From Seribacter sulfatis (GTDB lineage: Bacteria; Verrucomicrobiota; Verrucomicrobiia; Opitutales; Seribacteraceae): a DNA stretch of 26,330 nucleotides. Each line of letters starts with the position of its first letter. The first letter of the stretch is position 1. The stretch covers positions 1 to 26,330 of the forward strand of contig NZ_CAXLMO010000033.1 of the NCBI RefSeq assembly GCF_964187635.1, in the 5' to 3' direction. The notes under the pieces were generated by a model that was not told where the DNA came from, searched no databases, and saw nothing but the letters and a program-made list of their open reading frames with translations. Positions 17,672 to 26,198 of this stretch are shown here, piece after piece. The position numbers were made by a program, and so were the translations under genes.

Positions 17672-18703
17672 TTAGGAATCCGAGTAATTAGTTACTGTAT
17701 GAACTAATTCTTCCATGCATTCCACTTTAGCTAGTGGACGAATTCCATGGCCAAGATTGAGAATATGTCCCGAATCACCTTTCATTTTTTCCAATAACTT
17801 GAGTGTTGTTTGGCGGACTGTATCTGGATTTGTTTCAAGGAGTGCAGGGTCGAGGTTTCCCTGAAGTGTAAAATGAGAGGGCAATGTACTGCGTGCATAA
17901 GCAAGGTCAGTTTCATGATCAATACTTATCCCCGAAACCTGACAATGGGAAAGATAGTGTAAGCGATCGCTTGGAGCTTTTGCATACAGAATGACTGGGA
18001 TCTGGGAAGAAACCTCCTGGGCAATTTGATCAATCCATCTCAAGGACCATTCGTTCACTCGATCATTTGGACAAAGCCCATTCCAACTATCAAAAATCTG
18101 TATCGCATCCACGCCTGATTGGGCCTGCATTTTCACATATCCAATTAAAACTTCAGTCAACTTTTCCATTAACTTGGCGAAAGAATGGGGGGAAGACTGT
18201 GCCCATTCGACTGTTTTCGGAAAATTCGGGCTGGATCCACCATCAATCATGTAGCATGCCAGCGTCCACGGTGAACCGCAAAAACCCAACATTGCTTTAG
18301 AATCCCCTAATTCTTGGCGAAGAAGGCAGAGGGCATCCCGGACATAACACAATTTTGTTACCGCCTCCTCTGTATCTAATTTTTCCAGACAATTTTCTGA
18401 TTCTAATCTGAAGTCCATTCCAATTCCGCCCTTTTCACGAAAGTGGTAAGGTTGGCCCATCGCTTCTGGAACCACCAATATGTCACTAAAGACGATCGCG
18501 GCATCCAGGGCAAATCTACGCAGTGGTTGCAGTGAAACTTCCACTGCCAGTTCTGGTGATTTGACCATTTCTAGGAAACTATATTTTTTTCGTAAGGCAC
18601 GATATTCCGGTAAGTATCGACCTGCTTGCCTCATCACCCAAAGGGGCGGCCTGCCTGTATTTTTATTTTGGAGAGCTAAATTTATTTTTTGTCGCGAATT
18701 CAT
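17672..18703 (-). CDS. hemE: Uroporphyrinogen decarboxylase
   Basis: HemE removes four carboxyl groups from uroporphyrinogen III to give coproporphyrinogen III in heme synthesis. The 343-residue product has PPLWVMRQAGRYLPEYR (19-35), with substrate-binding R25 and R29, and the catalytic-region aspartate D74 in FSDILVVPEAMG. It also has GFCGSPWTLACYMIDGG, containing the conserved tyrosine, and the C-terminal LNLGHGIRP, with the active-site histidine. Length is normal. The ATG at 18703 overlaps the hemF stop in an ATGA arrangement, so the two genes are translationally coupled. That pairs this enzyme with the next step of the pathway. The gene ends 23 bases from convergent lpxK. Confidence 0.96.
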   Translation of the reverse strand: MNSRQKINLALQNKNTGRPPLWVMRQAGRYLPEYRALRKKYSFLEMVKSPELAVEVSLQPLRRFALDAAIVFSDILVVPEAMGQPYHFREKGGIGMDFRLESENCLEKLDTEEAVTKLCYVRDALCLLRQELGDSKAMLGFCGSPWTLACYMIDGGSSPNFPKTVEWAQSSPHSFAKLMEKLTEVLIGYVKMQAQSGVDAIQIFDSWNGLCPNDRVNEWSLRWIDQIAQEVSSQIPVILYAKAPSDRLHYLSHCQVSGISIDHETDLAYARSTLPSHFTLQGNLDPALLETNPDTVRQTTLKLLEKMKGDSGHILNLGHGIRPLAKVECMEELVHTVTNYSDS

Positions 18704-19617
18704 TCTATTTCAAGCCAGTCGGTGGGATGCAAATAATTTTGGTAGAGATTGTCCTCGGGAGAATTTTTTCGGGGTGTAAAGCCATAGACCCAACTTACTT
18801 CAGGGGGCATTGACATTAAGATAGATTCGGTTCGACCTTTTGATTGAAGACCAAAGTGGGTCCCTCGGTCATATACCAAATTAAATTCAGCGTATCTACC
18901 TCTACGATACTTTTGAAAATCTTTCTCTTTATTAGTAAAGGGGATCTCTTTTCTTCTCTCCAGAATGGAAAAGTAAGCATCCTGAAAACTTTTTCCTACG
19001 CTTTGCATGAATGAAAAGCTCGAATCAAAACCGCCTTCGCAAAAATCATCAAAGAAAATTCCTCCCACGCCCCTTGTTTCATTCCGGTGAGGGAGATAAA
19101 AATATTCATCGCACCACTTTTTTAATTTAAGGTACAAACCTTCTCCAAACGGATCGCAGGTACTTTTGGCCTTTTGGTGCCATTCCACCACATCCTCTTT
19201 AAAGGGATAGTAGGGTGTTAGATCAAAGCCTCCTCCAAACCACCAACAGAGAGTTTGATCCTCTTTCCTCGCTTCAAAATAACGAACATTAGCATGAGTC
19301 GTTGGGATAAAGGGATTATCCGGATGAAAAACGACAGAAACTCCCATGCCGCGAAAGGATGCTCCCTCTAATTCAGGACGATTTTGAGTCGCGGTTTTGG
19401 GAAGTTTATTTCCAGAAACATCCGAAAAATTAATTCCACCCTTTTCAATAATTTGACCGTTTGTGAAAGAAAGAGTTTTTCCTCCCCCCCCTTCTTTTCT
19501 CTTCCATTGGTCTTCTTTGTGGTCAATGGAGGGATCAGCACTAGTTAATTTATTTTCTACACTATTTTGTAATTCGAGAAGGTAGGACTTTACCTGTTCT
19601 GCTTGGTCAATTTGCAC
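18700..19617 (-). CDS. hemF: Oxygen-dependent coproporphyrinogen III oxidase
   Basis: HemF converts coproporphyrinogen III to protoporphyrinogen IX using molecular oxygen. The 305-residue product has WKRKEGGGGKTLSF (the conserved GGGG motif), FRGMGVSVVFHPDNPFIPTTH, NVRYFEA, CWWFGGGFDLTPYYPF, HRNETRGVGGIFFDDF and RRGRYAEFNLVYDRGTHFGL. These cover the main family signatures. It implies at least some aerobic metabolism; the anaerobic HemN is not in the window. The start is a GTG at 19617, as no suitable ATG lies nearby. It overlaps hemE by four bases. It begins 59 bases after the regulator gene's stop, so cotranscription with that gene is possible but not shown. Confidence 0.96.
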   Translation of the reverse strand: MQIDQAEQVKSYLLELQNSVENKLTSADPSIDHKEDQWKRKEGGGGKTLSFTNGQIIEKGGINFSDVSGNKLPKTATQNRPELEGASFRGMGVSVVFHPDNPFIPTTHANVRYFEARKEDQTLCWWFGGGFDLTPYYPFKEDVVEWHQKAKSTCDPFGEGLYLKLKKWCDEYFYLPHRNETRGVGGIFFDDFCEGGFDSSFSFMQSVGKSFQDAYFSILERRKEIPFTNKEKDFQKYRRGRYAEFNLVYDRGTHFGLQSKGRTESILMSMPPEVSWVYGFTPRKNSPEDNLYQNYLHPTDWLEIE

Positions 19618-19676
19618 GCCTGCAGTAAATTGCCGGTTTAATCTATTGGGAAACTAGTGCCAATGGGATTCGGGAA

Positions 19677-20801
19677 CTATTCTTCTTCCTCGTCATCGGG
19701 GTCTTTCTCTAAGTGCTCCTTTGCACTATCGAGGTCTTCACAAATTCCCCATTCCTCACAACCATCGAGGTTATTCCACATCTCTGCTTCTTCACCAGTG
19801 GCAATAATTGCCCCTCTCATTGGAAGTTTCATGTCCTCAATTTTTTCGGCAAATTCTCCCACTACTTCTATTGCTTCTTCTCCTACCTCTTCCAAATTCG
19901 AGACATCAATGATGAGTTTCAATATTCCCTCATTGATTGTGTTTCGGATACGGGTATCCATATTTTCTTTGATATCATTGATAACAAAAGGAGACAGTTC
20001 AGGTGGTAATTTGAATAAAAGATAGTCCTCTACGAATTTGAAATACCTTGCCGATGAATCTAAGTTCATCACTTTAAACATAATTGCGTCTGCTTTGTTG
20101 GCATTGAAAGGTTTGGTTATACAATCTGCAAAACCTGAATTCAGTGCTTTTTTCTGAGCAGATTCATCTCCCTGCACTATCATTCCAATCACTGGTGTAT
20201 TTAATACATTGTGATTAGTCTTTAATTTTCTTCTCAAATCAACTGAAGTGTCACCTGGTAGTGCCATACTGATTAAAATCGCAGAAAAGGAAGAACTTTC
20301 ACAGATTTTGAGGGCACCTGCCTCATCAGGAGTGCTTTGTACGACCCATTCATTTTTAGCGAAGATATCAGTAAGTTGTTTAACAATATTGGGTTTATCA
20401 TCTACCACCAAAATTTTGGTTATTTCCTCATTGGAGGACGGGGAATGAGTTTCATTGGCACTCATTTCATTGGTTGCCAATTGGTTCATTCGATAAAGGC
20501 GACGACCAAGAGTACGAATTAACTTAACTGACACCTTAGGATTCTTGGTCACGATATCTTCGATGCTTTCCTCCACATGCCTTACTTTAGAAGGAGTTTT
20601 TGCTTTGATTACGGCATCGCGCTTCATACCGAGTATCTCGCTTAATTCTCCAAAGATTGATCCTGGTTGATCAATTTCGCTCAGTGTTTTTCCTTCACGA
20701 ATAACTGCAAGAGAACCAGATTCAAGGATACAAAACCCTTTCCCCAGTTCTCCATCGTTTAAAACGATATCTCCTTCCGCATATTCTTGTAATCTAATCA
20801 T
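19677..20801 (-). CDS. Three-domain regulator: cNMP-binding, degenerate receiver, STAS-like
   Basis: This is a 374-residue cytoplasmic protein. Residues 1-105 form a cyclic-nucleotide-binding (CAP_ED) fold with SIFGELSEILGMKRDA, which resembles the phosphate-binding cassette (FGEL...R.A). Residues 128-245 form a CheY-like receiver with the acidic pair D134-D135 and K230-P231. At the phosphoacceptor position, however, Ser178 (ILISMALPG) replaces aspartate. The Thr/Ser switch position is also lost (PVIGMIV). Residues 255-360 resemble a STAS domain (LKLIIDVSNLEEVGEEAIEV), but the usual serine is a glutamate (about E308). A strongly acidic tail follows. There is no DNA-binding domain or output enzyme, so it likely acts by protein-protein contact. 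The partner is unknown. It lies between a transglutaminase-like gene and hemF on the same strand. Confidence 0.8.
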   Translation of the reverse strand: MIRLQEYAEGDIVLNDGELGKGFCILESGSLAVIREGKTLSEIDQPGSIFGELSEILGMKRDAVIKAKTPSKVRHVEESIEDIVTKNPKVSVKLIRTLGRRLYRMNQLATNEMSANETHSPSSNEEITKILVVDDKPNIVKQLTDIFAKNEWVVQSTPDEAGALKICESSSFSAILISMALPGDTSVDLRRKLKTNHNVLNTPVIGMIVQGDESAQKKALNSGFADCITKPFNANKADAIMFKVMNLDSSARYFKFVEDYLLFKLPPELSPFVINDIKENMDTRIRNTINEGILKLIIDVSNLEEVGEEAIEVVGEFAEKIEDMKLPMRGAIIATGEEAEMWNNLDGCEEWGICEDLDSAKEHLEKDPDDEEEE

Positions 20802-20912
20802 GGGTATAGTTTTTTATCATCAACTATTTGTAATGGGGGATCAAATAAAATCGTATTAAGTATCTTTGGCCCTCCACAATAGTTCATTGAGAATAGGTAA
20901 AGAGTAAATGGC

Positions 20913-22481
20913 TCATTTCCTCAAGCTCACTTTTTCCACTTGCACATTAATATTTCCTATTATTTCGGAGAGCTTAATGCCAATATCCAATAAGGAGTCT
21001 TGTTCCAGGGACGATACGGATAATGTAATGCGATCTGCATGGGCACCCATTTTACCCATAGCTGAATCGAGCGAATGCCATTTTCCATTTAGGTGAAATT
21101 CCGTCCACATATGAAAGCCCATCACATTTTTTTGATCACCAAAACTTTCCATAAAAACAAGGCCATTCGCCACTCGGGTTGGAATTCCATGAACACGGCC
21201 TAGTGCGGCCAAAAAGACGGCGTGTTCGGTGCAGTCTCCCTCCCGACTCTTGGCCGTTTCTGTAGCAGAGGCAAATCCTACATTGAAATTTTTATGGTGA
21301 ATATACTTTTGAGCAAACCGGTAAAGATTTTGTGATAAATCAAGCATGTTTTTAGAACCCTGAGCAGCATTCTTCGCCAAATTTCTAATGAGCGGGTCCT
21401 CTGAATCAATCATAATATTGGCTTCACGATATTCTCTTCCGATTGCCTTAATCTTTTGTCCTGAATTTACTTTTTTTCCCCAGAGTTCGGAGCGAACATC
21501 AACAATGAAACTCTTCTCATCGAGCGGAGTTATTTTTTGATTACGAGTTTGATGAAAGATGGGAGTCACTTGACCATTATTCAACTTCACATTGAACCGA
21601 ACCGACTGAGCCCCATCAGGAATCTCTTCATCAAGAAAAAGAAGAGTTTGAAAAAGGAAGTCAAAATTGGTCTGGTCCGATCTTGATTGTGCTTCCAATT
21701 CAGTGGATTGTTTTATTTCAATCGGTATGCCTCCCATTTGCATTTTAGTTCTGATTGCAAATCCATCTTCATCGAGCCAATTAATGGTCTTCATTTTTCC
21801 CATTTTTGTAAAAAGTGTAATTTCACTTTTATACGAGTTTACATCTTCTCCACCGATTTTGATAATTTTTTGACCCAAGGATTTAATTTTCGCTTTTGTG
21901 GGTGAGGCCATTCCAAAATCCGCGGAGTAAATTTTTGTCTCCAGTTCATGTCCTTTTTCCTGAAAGCCATTTTCTTGTAATAACTTCATTAAGCCCCAGG
22001 TCATCCGACCTTCAGGATCAAGAGGGTATCTTTTTTCTGTTTCTCTCAAAAACTGCTTTTCTTTCACTATAATTTCTTGTCCTTCGATCCAGCCCTTTTT
22101 AATAATGGGGACACCAGCCATTTTTATTTCTCCGGAAAAACTCTTAATCTTTCCAGCCCGAGTTTCCCGAGTTTTTTCCAAAGCGGACATAGTAATGGAA
22201 ATACCAGCTCGATTCATTTTCATATTGAAAATGCTTTGGGACACCACATCTTCGCCCTCCAATTTCATAGTACAATGGGCATGTCCCACTTTTGAACCAC
22301 TGAGGAAAACTTCATACCAACGATCTAATTCCTTGAATGAGCTTGGATCTTCCGCTTCACTTCCCAAAAGTGAAAATCCAAGTGTTTGGAGAATGATTAT
22401 CACTACCAAAGATACCAATCGAACGGAAGAATATTGGCCTTCTTTGTAGCTATTGGGTTTTAAGGTCGATAGGTTCCTCAT
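20913..22481 (-). CDS. Exported transglutaminase-like domain protein
   Basis: This 522-residue protein has an N-terminal hydrophobic segment (about 21-39, preceded by basic residues), so it is exported or membrane-anchored. A long region (about 50-340) without clear motifs precedes a C-terminal transglutaminase-like core. The predicted triad is C417 (EGDCTEHAVFLAALGR), H457 (GFHMWTEF) and D472 (HSLDSAMG). The family includes proteases, amidases and transglutaminases acting on peptides; the reaction here is not known. The ATG at 22481 is followed by the basic-then-hydrophobic segment. The next gene on this strand, the three-domain regulator, begins 111 bases downstream. A 58-base divergent gap separates it from the oxidoreductase. 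Confidence 0.85.
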   Translation of the reverse strand: MRNLSTLKPNSYKEGQYSSVRLVSLVVIIILQTLGFSLLGSEAEDPSSFKELDRWYEVFLSGSKVGHAHCTMKLEGEDVVSQSIFNMKMNRAGISITMSALEKTRETRAGKIKSFSGEIKMAGVPIIKKGWIEGQEIIVKEKQFLRETEKRYPLDPEGRMTWGLMKLLQENGFQEKGHELETKIYSADFGMASPTKAKIKSLGQKIIKIGGEDVNSYKSEITLFTKMGKMKTINWLDEDGFAIRTKMQMGGIPIEIKQSTELEAQSRSDQTNFDFLFQTLLFLDEEIPDGAQSVRFNVKLNNGQVTPIFHQTRNQKITPLDEKSFIVDVRSELWGKKVNSGQKIKAIGREYREANIMIDSEDPLIRNLAKNAAQGSKNMLDLSQNLYRFAQKYIHHKNFNVGFASATETAKSREGDCTEHAVFLAALGRVHGIPTRVANGLVFMESFGDQKNVMGFHMWTEFHLNGKWHSLDSAMGKMGAHADRITLSVSSLEQDSLLDIGIKLSEIIGNINVQVEKVSLRK

Positions 22482-22524
22482 TCTTGATCGACAATTTGTA
22501 AGTGTCTTTGCTAATAGTCGAGGC

Positions 22525-22530
22525 TACAAT
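22525..22530 (+). promoter_or_regulatory. Possible -10 element for the oxidoreductase gene
   Basis: TACAAT lies nine bases before the ATG at 22540, in the 58-base divergent gap shared with the transglutaminase gene. The 17-base-distant -35 position (GTGTCT) is poor. If used, the mRNA would have almost no 5' leader. No Shine-Dalgarno sequence is present. Confidence 0.3.
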
Positions 22531-22539
22531 TCTTAATTT

Positions 22540-23934
22540 ATGAAACAAACTTTTGATTTTCTCGTTTTAGGGGGTGGAAGTGCTGGTTATGCCGCCGCAC
22601 GAACTTTTCATGAGCATGGCGGACGGGTTGCTCTGGTGGATGGAGCAGAGGAGTTGGGTGGTCTTTGTATCTTACGCGGTTGTATGCCCTCCAAAACCCT
22701 CATTTATTCGGCCGAAGTCCTACATCTTGCCCAGAAAGGAAGTATCTTTGGCTTTGAGGGTGAAACTCCACGGGCCAACCTTGCAACGATGCAAGCCCGA
22801 AAAAAGAAAGTAATTGCGGAGTTTTCCGAGTATCGAAAGGGGCAACTTGAGGATGGTCGATTTTCGTTATTTCGTTCCAGGGGTACTTTCGTAGATGCTA
22901 ACACCATAATTCTTGCCGACGGGACTGTACTGACTGCTCCCAAAATTCTTATCTCCACTGGCTCCGAGGTTAAAGTTCCACCCCTTCCCGGTTTGTCAGA
23001 AGTGCGTTATCAGACAAGCGATCAGGTCTTGGACCTCGATGTAATTCCCCCAGAGAGTGTCGTTCTTGGCGGAGGAGTGGTCGCCTGTGAACTTGCCCAA
23101 TTTTTATCACGTGTGGGATCGAAGGTCACCCTGTTACAAAGAAGCCCCCGATTACTGAAGGAATTTCCTCAAGCAGCATCGGATGCCTTACAGAGGGCAA
23201 TGATTGAAGAAGGTATCCAATTAGAACTCGGAGTTAATTTTAAAAAATTTAAACAATTGGAGGAAGAAAAGATAGAGGTTTCTTATCAGCAAAATGGAGA
23301 AGCAAAGGAAATCGTAACTGGCTTTCTCTTTCTTGCTCTTGGGCGAGTACCGTCCGTTCATACTCTTGAATTACAGAATGCAGGAGTTGAATTATTACCA
23401 AGTGGACATATCAAAACCAATGATTTTCAGCAAACGAGTGCTCCCACTGTGTATGGGGCAGGAGACTGTGCCGGGCCCCACGAAATTGTTCATATTGCTA
23501 TCAAACAAGGTGAAACCGTGGCCTTGCATGCACTTGGTAAGAAGGTCAAACCGATGAACTATGATTGCCTCCTTTCTGTTGTCTTCACCGACCCACAACT
23601 CGCAATTGTGGGTCTGACGGTCCATCAAATGAAAGATCGAGGTATTGAATTTTTAACGGCGTCCTATTCTTTCGATGATCATGGAAAGTCGATTCTAATG
23701 GAAGCCAAGCACGGCTATGTGTGCGTTCACGCCGAGAAGATTACAGGACGAGTCATAGGAGCGGAATGCGTGGGTAAGGACGCGGGAGAGTTAATTCATG
23801 CTATGTCTGTGGCAGTCGGACTTCGAGCTGGTGTACACGACCTATTAAAGGCAGATTGGTATCACCCCACCTTATCTGAAATTTGGACTTACCCAATAGA
23901 GGACTTAGCAGAAGAGATCCCCGAGGTTGTTTAA
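22540..23934 (+). CDS. FAD-dependent pyridine nucleotide-disulfide oxidoreductase (class I)
   Basis: The 464-residue flavoprotein has an N-terminal FAD-binding motif GGGSAGYAAARTFHEHGG (11-28) and a redox-active disulfide C43-x4-C48 (GGLCILRGCMPSKTL). A second Rossmann fold for NAD(P) includes VVLGGGVVACELAQFLSRVG, followed by the second FAD motif VYGAGDCAGPHEIVHIA. The C-terminal dimerisation domain has the catalytic H442 and E447 (YHPTLSE). This architecture is shared by dihydrolipoamide dehydrogenase, mercuric reductase and related enzymes. GGLC.LRGCMPSKT differs from the classical GGTCLNVGCIPSK, so its substrate is uncertain. No 2-oxoacid dehydrogenase genes are adjacent, and no Hg-binding N-terminal domain or C-terminal cysteine pair is present, which argues against canonical MerA. 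Its stop shares TTAA with the convergent symporter. Confidence 0.88.
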   Translation: MKQTFDFLVLGGGSAGYAAARTFHEHGGRVALVDGAEELGGLCILRGCMPSKTLIYSAEVLHLAQKGSIFGFEGETPRANLATMQARKKKVIAEFSEYRKGQLEDGRFSLFRSRGTFVDANTIILADGTVLTAPKILISTGSEVKVPPLPGLSEVRYQTSDQVLDLDVIPPESVVLGGGVVACELAQFLSRVGSKVTLLQRSPRLLKEFPQAASDALQRAMIEEGIQLELGVNFKKFKQLEEEKIEVSYQQNGEAKEIVTGFLFLALGRVPSVHTLELQNAGVELLPSGHIKTNDFQQTSAPTVYGAGDCAGPHEIVHIAIKQGETVALHALGKKVKPMNYDCLLSVVFTDPQLAIVGLTVHQMKDRGIEFLTASYSFDDHGKSILMEAKHGYVCVHAEKITGRVIGAECVGKDAGELIHAMSVAVGLRAGVHDLLKADWYHPTLSEIWTYPIEDLAEEIPEVV

Positions 23935-26021
23935 AAGAAATAATAGAGCATGAATATGGCACTGCCAGCCAAACCACCGGCCCAAAAACGATCCTCTTGG
24001 TAGATAGGCTTGCCATTTTTTGCTGCCTTCAATCGGGCTGACAAATAAAAGCAACCAAATGTCCAGAGCGAACCAATCCAGGCAGCCTGTACCGGCTTTA
24101 CGGTCTCCAATACAACTAATATACCGAGCACTCCATAAATAAGTAGTGTAATCCCCAAAGTCTTTCCCAAAACGATGAACTCTTCTGGGGTAAAGATTCC
24201 AAGACCAGTCCAAGTAAGCTTTCCTTTTTCTGGATCCACCTTACTAATTTTACTCACCACAATGTGAACCAGTAAACTCAGTAAAGCGGAAATAAAGGCA
24301 CCGTGCATGAAGTTCAGTTTTTTTCCAAACAGATTTACGAGAGATTCATTGCCCTCAGCAATGAAGGCGTAGAGTGGTGGGATTCCATAACTGAAAATAA
24401 CTCCTGCTATTATTGCGGAAACTCCTCCTGCCGCAGTCGCTCCTTTCCACAACATTCCAACGACAAAGGCAACCACTACTCCCGCAATCAAGTTTCCCTG
24501 ATGTTTTGCAACAAGAAGAAAGAAACTATCCTGAGAATTGGGATCCATTTGGAATATGGTCAGGATCCCGGCAAACAGAATGAAGACTACGATCCAGGTT
24601 CGACCTACAGAAATTAATTTTTGATCATTAGCTTCGGGGTTAATGTATTTTTTATAAAGATCAAATGTCATTATCGTAGCGGCTGAGTTCATCATTGAAT
24701 CTAAACTCGACAGAATGGCCCCGATCATTCCCGCTGCAATCAAGCCAACTAACCCGTAGCCAATGGGTGAAATTAATTCGGTGAGCAAATTAATAAAAAC
24801 TGTGTCTTGAGCAACCTCGAGGTTACGATCTTTGAAAAGGTAATACGCCGCAATTCCGGTTCCGATCGAAATAAATGGAATGAGTAATTTAAAGAAACCA
24901 GCAGCCAATATCCCGATTCTTGCTTCCTTATCGGTTCGGGCAGACAGAGCTCTTTGCACAATAAATTGATTAGTTCCCCAATAGTAAAAATGTAAGACCA
25001 TTAAGCCGGTCAGCACGCCAGTCCAGGGAAGGGAAGGGTGGTCAGAAGCATTATACAAGTGTAAGCGTTCAACCCCTTCGCTTCCGAGGTCCCTCGCGAC
25101 AAGGTTTGCCCAGCCTCCGATTTCTGGCTGCGAGAAAGTGATGTAGGCAACCAGTAAACCGGCGAGGAGGAGAAGGACGGATTGAATGACATCGGTTACA
25201 ATAACCGCTTTCAGACCGCCGAAAATAACATATGCTCCCGTGACAATTGCCATAAGCAAAATACCAATTTTGTAATGAAACGGTTCCACATCACCAGGGG
25301 AGATTTCCGGGTTATTTATGTTTCCACCAATAAAGGAAATGGGCACGGGCATAGAAGGTTCCATATCAATTATGTTTTGGGTGAAATTAACTTCCACAAT
25401 TTGACCATCCTTCAATACAGGCGAAAGGTTTTCCCTAATCTTCGACCCCACTTTTATTTGTGGAGGGGAGCCGTATTTGTCTCCACCGTAATTAATTTTA
25501 ACTTCAGTCAAAACACCGTTTACATCGGCCATAGCTTCCGCGACTGCTTTTTTTCCGGTATCTCCCTGTAACAAAAGGTTGATCGAACGTGAGCCGATAT
25601 AGAATCCGGGAACCATTTGAATCACGACCATTATAATGACCATAATCAGGGCGTAGCTTACCCGGCTCTTATCATCGTACCTTTTACTCAGGTAGTCACT
25701 CAGCGTGTATACATTTAATTTTCGGTAGACGGGGAGAAAGAAATAACAAAGCATGAGAAGCCCGGCAATGGCGGTGATTTCAAAATGACTTTGTGCAAAG
25801 CCCACGGCAAAACCAACTCCCATCATTCCAACGATATGGTTCGCCGATACATTTGATCCAAAAATTGATCCAGCGACCCCCCACCATCTCGTACTTTTTC
25901 CTGCCAGGAAATAATCTTCTGAACTTTCTTCCTTTCGACCGGACCAAAGGCCAAAGGCCATAACGGTTAAAAGGGATCCGAAAAATATTATTAAATCGAG
26001 AGTCGAAAGTAAGCTATTCAT
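23931..26021 (-). CDS. Sodium:solute symporter (SSS/SLC5 family) with a soluble insert
   Basis: This is a 696-residue multi-pass transporter of the SSS family (LeuT fold), likely with 13 or more helices. Family signatures include GRKEESSEDYFLAGKSTRWW after TM1 and SIFGSNVSANHIVGM in TM2. FGGLKAVIVTDVIQSVLLLL (TM6 region) and GAILSSLDSMMNSAATIMTF (with the Ser/Asp pattern near the sodium site) follow. Close relatives move sugars, inositol or similar solutes with sodium, but the substrate cannot be read here. Residues about 153-247, between early helices, form a hydrophilic insert with no counterpart in typical SSS proteins. C-terminal helices run to the last residues. It is convergent with the oxidoreductase. 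A probable secreted-protein gene lies upstream on the same strand, across a 177-base gap (26022-26198) in which I recognise no motif. Confidence 0.9.
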   Translation of the reverse strand: MNSLLSTLDLIIFFGSLLTVMAFGLWSGRKEESSEDYFLAGKSTRWWGVAGSIFGSNVSANHIVGMMGVGFAVGFAQSHFEITAIAGLLMLCYFFLPVYRKLNVYTLSDYLSKRYDDKSRVSYALIMVIIMVVIQMVPGFYIGSRSINLLLQGDTGKKAVAEAMADVNGVLTEVKINYGGDKYGSPPQIKVGSKIRENLSPVLKDGQIVEVNFTQNIIDMEPSMPVPISFIGGNINNPEISPGDVEPFHYKIGILLMAIVTGAYVIFGGLKAVIVTDVIQSVLLLLAGLLVAYITFSQPEIGGWANLVARDLGSEGVERLHLYNASDHPSLPWTGVLTGLMVLHFYYWGTNQFIVQRALSARTDKEARIGILAAGFFKLLIPFISIGTGIAAYYLFKDRNLEVAQDTVFINLLTELISPIGYGLVGLIAAGMIGAILSSLDSMMNSAATIMTFDLYKKYINPEANDQKLISVGRTWIVVFILFAGILTIFQMDPNSQDSFFLLVAKHQGNLIAGVVVAFVVGMLWKGATAAGGVSAIIAGVIFSYGIPPLYAFIAEGNESLVNLFGKKLNFMHGAFISALLSLLVHIVVSKISKVDPEKGKLTWTGLGIFTPEEFIVLGKTLGITLLIYGVLGILVVLETVKPVQAAWIGSLWTFGCFYLSARLKAAKNGKPIYQEDRFWAGGLAGSAIFMLYYFF

Positions 26022-26198
26022 CGTTCCAAACTATTCAGAAAATACCAATACAGGAAAGCCCAAAATTGATTAAGCAATCGATCGTTATTTTGAAGCCGAT
26101 AGATTTAATTAAATTGAGAAGCTCATTACACTACAAAATATCATCTGATCGACTCAATAATCGATTGGTCTGCTGACTCTTGGTACTTTAAGATTTTT

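Noticed and set aside
19484..19491. Run of eight C on the plus strand (G8 in hemF), a possible phase-variation tract
   Set aside because: It encodes the conserved GGGG motif of HemF in frame. An 8-base run alone does not show slippage, and a housekeeping gene is an unlikely target.
22540..23934. Canonical mercuric reductase
   Set aside because: There is no N-terminal metal-binding domain or C-terminal vicinal cysteine pair, and no mer operon genes are nearby.
26022..26198. Terminator or small gene in the gap before the symporter
   Set aside because: Only short imperfect repeats (for example ATCGA/TCGAT around 26148-26165) and A/T-rich sequence are visible, without a T tract or a credible reading frame.
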